A stretch of DNA of 64,000 bases from Omphalotus guepiniiformis (taxonomy: Eukaryota > Basidiomycota > Agaricomycetes > Agaricales > Omphalotaceae): NCBI GenBank assembly GCA_028554645.1, contig JAQOOI010000017.1, positions 124,001-188,000 of the forward strand, given 5' to 3'. The position numbers and the translations under genes were made by a program. Positions 60,311-64,000 of the stretch are shown piece after piece (positions within the stretch are counted from its first letter, which is position 1; the number at the start of each line of letters is the position of its first letter). The notes under the pieces are model-generated. The model saw nothing but the letters and a program-made list of their open reading frames with translations, did not search any database and had not been told where the DNA came from.

Positions 60311-61108
60311 ATGATCCGCTTCGATAATCTTCCGCCCGAGGTTATGCAAGCTCTGTGCACACCAATGCATCTCGTACTTGCCCCAGTTCAAATCGCGTCT
60401 TCCGCCTCATCAGGTTCATCATCCACCAACTCAGCGACGATGTCAGGATCGTTGTTCATTGGTTCCATGTCCGCGATAAACGACCACGAGCTTCTCCGGA
60501 CTTACCGTATTTCTCATTTCATCCAAGTCATCGATGCTTCGTGGCTCCCCCCGCTCCCAGAGACGGATGGTCATGGAGTTAAAGTGACGAGCTTCAAGAT
60601 CGAGATTTTGGATACCTCGAGCGCGGATTTGAAGCCTTACCTCGAGACTGCGTGTGTTAGTATCGATCGCGCGTTGAGAAGCGGGAGAAACGTGTTGGTG
60701 CATTGCCAGCAGGTTAGTCTTTTATATTTCAAACCCTCTCTTTATTTTTACAACGTTCTTTGTGTATGTCAATGGGGGGAGCGGATCATCTCGTATCACA
60801 ATCTTCATCGGACATCTCTTTCCATTTTCTTACTTCCCCACTTAACTTTTCTCTCCTTCTTCTCTTTTACTCCACAAAAGTGTAAAATCACGAGCTCATC
60901 ATCTATTTTCTAGGGTGTCTCCCGCTCCGCTGCAGTCATCATTGCTTTTCTTATTAGAAACAACGGTATGTCGTATGACGCTGCTTTTGCGCTACTCCAG
61001 CGCCAGCGCGCATGCGTCAAGCCCAACTCTGGTTTCGTGAAGGTGCTCAGGGAGTGGGAAGCGACTTGGAGGAGGCCGGTGATGGGTAATAGAAGGTTTA
61101 CGAGTTGA
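60311..61108 (+). CDS. Dual-specificity protein phosphatase
   Basis: Two exons (60311-60712 and 60914-61108) joined by GTTAGT and TTCTAG give 198 residues. The intron falls inside the catalytic loop: VHCQQ ends exon 1 and GVSRSAAVIIAFLI begins exon 2, rebuilding the HCX5R signature with C132 as nucleophile and R138 as phosphate binder. Upstream, GSLFIGSMSAIND is the usual start of the DSP domain, followed by HFIQVIDA and a DTSSADLKPYLE stretch where the general-acid aspartate lies. Length and order are typical of small atypical DSPs that remove phosphate from Ser/Thr and Tyr. The N-terminal 45 residues are Ser-rich and less conserved. No targeting signal is seen. Substrates cannot be inferred. 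Confidence 0.93.
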
Positions 61109-61695
61109 AAGGTACTCCGCACCTCACCCTCACCCGGAAGTTCCGGGTGGATGGAGCTTTATTAGTACGTCCTTTATCTCCTTTCTCCCGAGGTTTCGAC
61201 GTCTGAGCTAGATCCAAAGGAGCTCCGAAATATACCACGGCTTGTCGTATTCCTCTCCATTGACTATTTCCTGCTCTCCATTCTTCAACCTATTACATAC
61301 ATACACAATACACACAACACACACGTATATCCCTTCTTTCCTTTCCGCTTTTTTCCTTCTACTTTTTGGGTATTTTGGGTTGTCAAATATTGGGTAAAAT
61401 ATATCTGTGGACTTGGTTCTCGTGTTAACTTCGGTGTGGGCGAGCGAGGGGGTGAAGAAAAATTTCCCTCGCGTGCGCCGTCCATGATATAAGCCAAGCC
61501 AAAGACCTCCTCGGCAGTGACGTCACATTCGATCTAATACTCCACGTGAGAACCAGGCACGAGAACTGACGTCATTATTTCATTTGTAGCCGGCGGGTTG
61601 TGATCCGACACGACACCCATCAATTACGGAGGACAGCGACGGAATCGATAATGAAAAACCTACAGTTCTACAGAAATAAATACACTCATACTCTT
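61109..61695. other. Convergent 3' intergenic
   Basis: 590 bp between the phosphatase stop and the stop of the minus-strand membrane-protein gene. Pyrimidine-rich; nothing recognised. Confidence 0.5.
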
Positions 61696-63433
61696 TCATA
61701 TTTCATACACACTCAATATATCACTAGAACTATCTGCCTTTTCCTCATCCCTCACGTTCCTCCTCCTTTTCCCCATCCCCATCCCCATCCCTATCATCCC
61801 AATCTCATTCTCTAAACCATCACTCGCCAGACCATGCTTACTGAAATACCCCCCGCCGCCACTGCTACCAGTAACGTCACCCCCATAGTATGAAAGTGTT
61901 GGCAATGATTTACTAGAGCTTCTTCTGGAAGAGCGGTATTGCGCATGTACATCTCGAATAATCCCACTACTGCCGGGTGAAATGGGAGTACGTGGGGAGC
62001 TTTCGGTTTCGGTTATTTTGGATGTGTGGATGCTTATTATTTGGTTGAGAGGGAGGGAACGGGAGATGGAGTGGGTCATGCTGCGTGAGTCACGGTGGAA
62101 GGGGTTTGTTAGGGAGGGTGGAGAAGTGTAGGGAATTAATGGCGGAGGGCGGGTATTGTTTGAACGGACGATTATGAGGTTGAAGGTTATACCCTTTATA
62201 AAGATACGATGAGTATTCAGTGTGGTTTCGTGATTGAGGGAAGTTACTTACGATTATCTGAACGATCTGTTTGCGAAGGAAAGGAGAAAAGGTTAGTATC
62301 CTCTAGGAACGAACTACGACTCGACTCACAGTATCCGATACACCCAACTCCGCATTATTCGACGACAAATAAACCACAAACAACACGCCCACCGAAAACG
62401 TATAAATAAACCCAGATTCCAACAACAGCCTCATAGCTCTCGCCAAAGGATCCTTCTTATCCCAATCCCAATCCCGTTTAATCATACCCAAGTGCCGCGA
62501 GGCTGATTTCGACTCCGTATCCGCATCTACATCCGCATCTGTATCGCCGGCGATATCGTGAAAATACTGCATCGAACGAGATTTCGTACTCCATAGACGG
62601 TATATAATGAGAGAAGTCGTGATAACGTTCGTAGCGAGAGTGAGGGTAAGCATTGTTGTTATGAATGGTTTGATGGAATGGGAGTTTAGGGAGTCGCCTG
62701 AGCGGGAAGGTGAGGAAGCTTCGATTGCGGCTGACATGAAACCGCATACTGCGTACGAGGAAGGGGTGGGTGGGAGAATAAGTAAGTAAGTAAGTGTTGG
62801 GAGTTGGGATTGTGAGTAGGAGTGGGAGGGAGGGAGTGGGAACTAACCTGTTTCGCCTAGCCAAAGGAGAATAGGAAGAAAAACGATGGAAACCTTTCCA
62901 TCCCAAACGATGAAGCATCGCCAGATCTAATCACACCCAGGCCCTTAGTTAGTTTCACGTCTTTTCTTCCAAACACCCCCGCCAAAAAAACTCCAATAAC
63001 TCAAATAACTCACAAGTATCGCATCCCCACCAAACGTCTGCGCAACATAATCAACCATCTTCATAACATTAATCCAATTCCCAACATCATCAAAAACCTC
63101 ATCCGAATCCGAGTTAACCGCCAGAACAAACGCATCGATGTTATGTCGTAATCCAAATGATACATCGAGTGTTGCGAAAATGAAAAACCATAATGAAGCA
63201 AAGATCATTGGGTAGTTGAGTTTTGGTTTTGATTTGGGTTTGTTGAATATGAGGACGCGGATGCACCAGAAGAATGTGACGAGGTAGATACCTGTGGGTA
63301 TTATTTGAGGCCCAGGTCAGGGAATGGTATGAAAGGAAGAAGAAGATTGAGGCTTTTGCTCACCATAAGCGACAGATTCCATGAAAAGACCTACGATTTG
63401 AGCCGTATCGATAGGGAAGGTAGTACCACCCAT
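61696..63433 (-). CDS. Basidiomycete seven-helix membrane protein
   Basis: Six exons (63364-63433, 63014-63291, 62848-62926, 62330-62748, 62252-62266, 61696-62193) with canonical junctions give 452 residues from MGGTTFPID at 63433. Helices are visible at IYLVTFFWCIRVLIF, FASLWFFIFATLD, the GGDAIL|IWRCFIVW segment, IVFLPILLWLGE, TLATNVITTSLIIYRLW and YTFSVGVLFVVYLSS. The GDAIL..WRC..VW and ATN...T.LI.YRLW patterns are shared by a large, unnamed family of basidiomycete membrane proteins. The long C-terminal tail (about 150 residues) is Ser-, Arg- and Gly-rich, with a GMGMGMG run, and is probably cytosolic. An Asp-rich loop (DTDADVDAD) lies between helices 6 and 7. No function is known; a GPCR-like topology is suggestive only. 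Exon 5 is 15 nt. Confidence 0.8.
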
Positions 63434-64000
63434 CACCGAACCGTACGTACACGGGTACGGGTATACCTTGACGCACTAAAGAAGTTGGATAGTAATACCG
63501 ACGACGTCGACCACCGCGGCCACAACCCGTGCAGCTGAGGGGCTGAGGCTGAAGAAGGCACTAAGACCCTTCGAGAGTCGAAAAGTTGGGTAAAGAATGA
63601 AGTACTGAAATTCCAACTTCGAAGGGGTGCTCTATGTATCTATTTAGTACTTGCTGTAGATTATACCCATCTGGCAGAATATCTCATCCAACCCTGGATC
63701 ACTTAAATCATGGTGACTTTGCCAATGTAGGCTAATGTCTTCGCGAAGTCAAATGAGCGAGAGAGATAAGAATTTTTTTAGAGTAATAAGTTTTGTAACT
63801 CGGGGTTTTTGGTCAGGGGCTAGTTGAAAACTTACCCGAGTTGCATTGGTTGCCGTACGAACCGGCCGTACTTGAATATACTTATAAGGTCAAGGCTGGG
63901 TCAGAGGTGGTCGGGAGCTGTCGGGCTATCGGGAGGCCTGAAATTAGATTTTAGGCTGGAAGGCGGAAGTCTGGAAGTGTGCAACAGTGCAACTTGTCAG
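63434..64000. other. Upstream region, no gene resolved
   Basis: Sequence upstream of the seven-helix protein gene up to the window edge. Nothing recognised. Confidence 0.5.

Noticed and set aside
1..64000. CRISPR arrays, bacterial operons, rRNA genes, complete transposases or reverse transcriptases
   Set aside because: None seen. The window is eukaryotic and no transposase, integrase or RT motif was recognised in any frame I read.

Overview
The window looks like nuclear DNA of a filamentous basidiomycete, most likely an Agaricomycete. Coding genes are cut by many short GT-AG introns (mostly 50-100 nt). Several families are typical of that group: a DUF6534-type membrane protein, a basidiomycete seven-helix membrane protein, a GH79 glycosidase, a GFA/CENP-V protein and an ICMT-like protein. 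One tRNA carries a 25-nt intron. There are no operons. All gene models below were assembled by hand from reading frames and splice junctions, and no database search was possible.

Layout. 1-4.4 kb: one ICMT-like methyltransferase in otherwise unassigned DNA. 4.4-9.3 kb: one large minus-strand gene encoding about 1,300 residues with four copies of a small Cys2-His-Cys finger and a separate C-terminal globular domain. 9.3-17 kb: gene-poor DNA ending in an intron-containing tRNA-Met. 17.1-20.4 kb: a minus-strand tandem array of NmrA-like oxidoreductases (two genes plus a decayed third copy). 20.4-27.2 kb: gene-poor DNA ending in tandem degenerate repeats directly upstream of a 73-residue double-stranded-RNA-binding microprotein with its own TATA box. 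28.4-41.7 kb is the densest part: a one-finger paralogue, an NRAMP metal transporter, a second one-finger paralogue that has lost its last ligand, an MFS drug transporter and a GH79 beta-glucuronidase-like enzyme. 42-53 kb: a GFA/CENP-V protein, an unknown two-exon protein, tRNA-Arg, a frameshifted fucose-lectin-like gene, a 140-bp near-perfect hairpin and a ten-exon DUF6534 protein. 52.8-60.3 kb: gene-poor. 60.3-63.4 kb: a dual-specificity phosphatase and a seven-helix membrane protein.

The most unusual content is the finger family, present at three independent loci within 31 kb, with the pattern C-x2-C-x(16-18)-W-x2-H-x3-(C). I do not recognise it as a named domain. Several genes also show odd exon junctions (MFS, GH79, NmrA copy A, lectin). 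Either these genes are decaying or acquiring unusual introns, or the assembly contains base errors.
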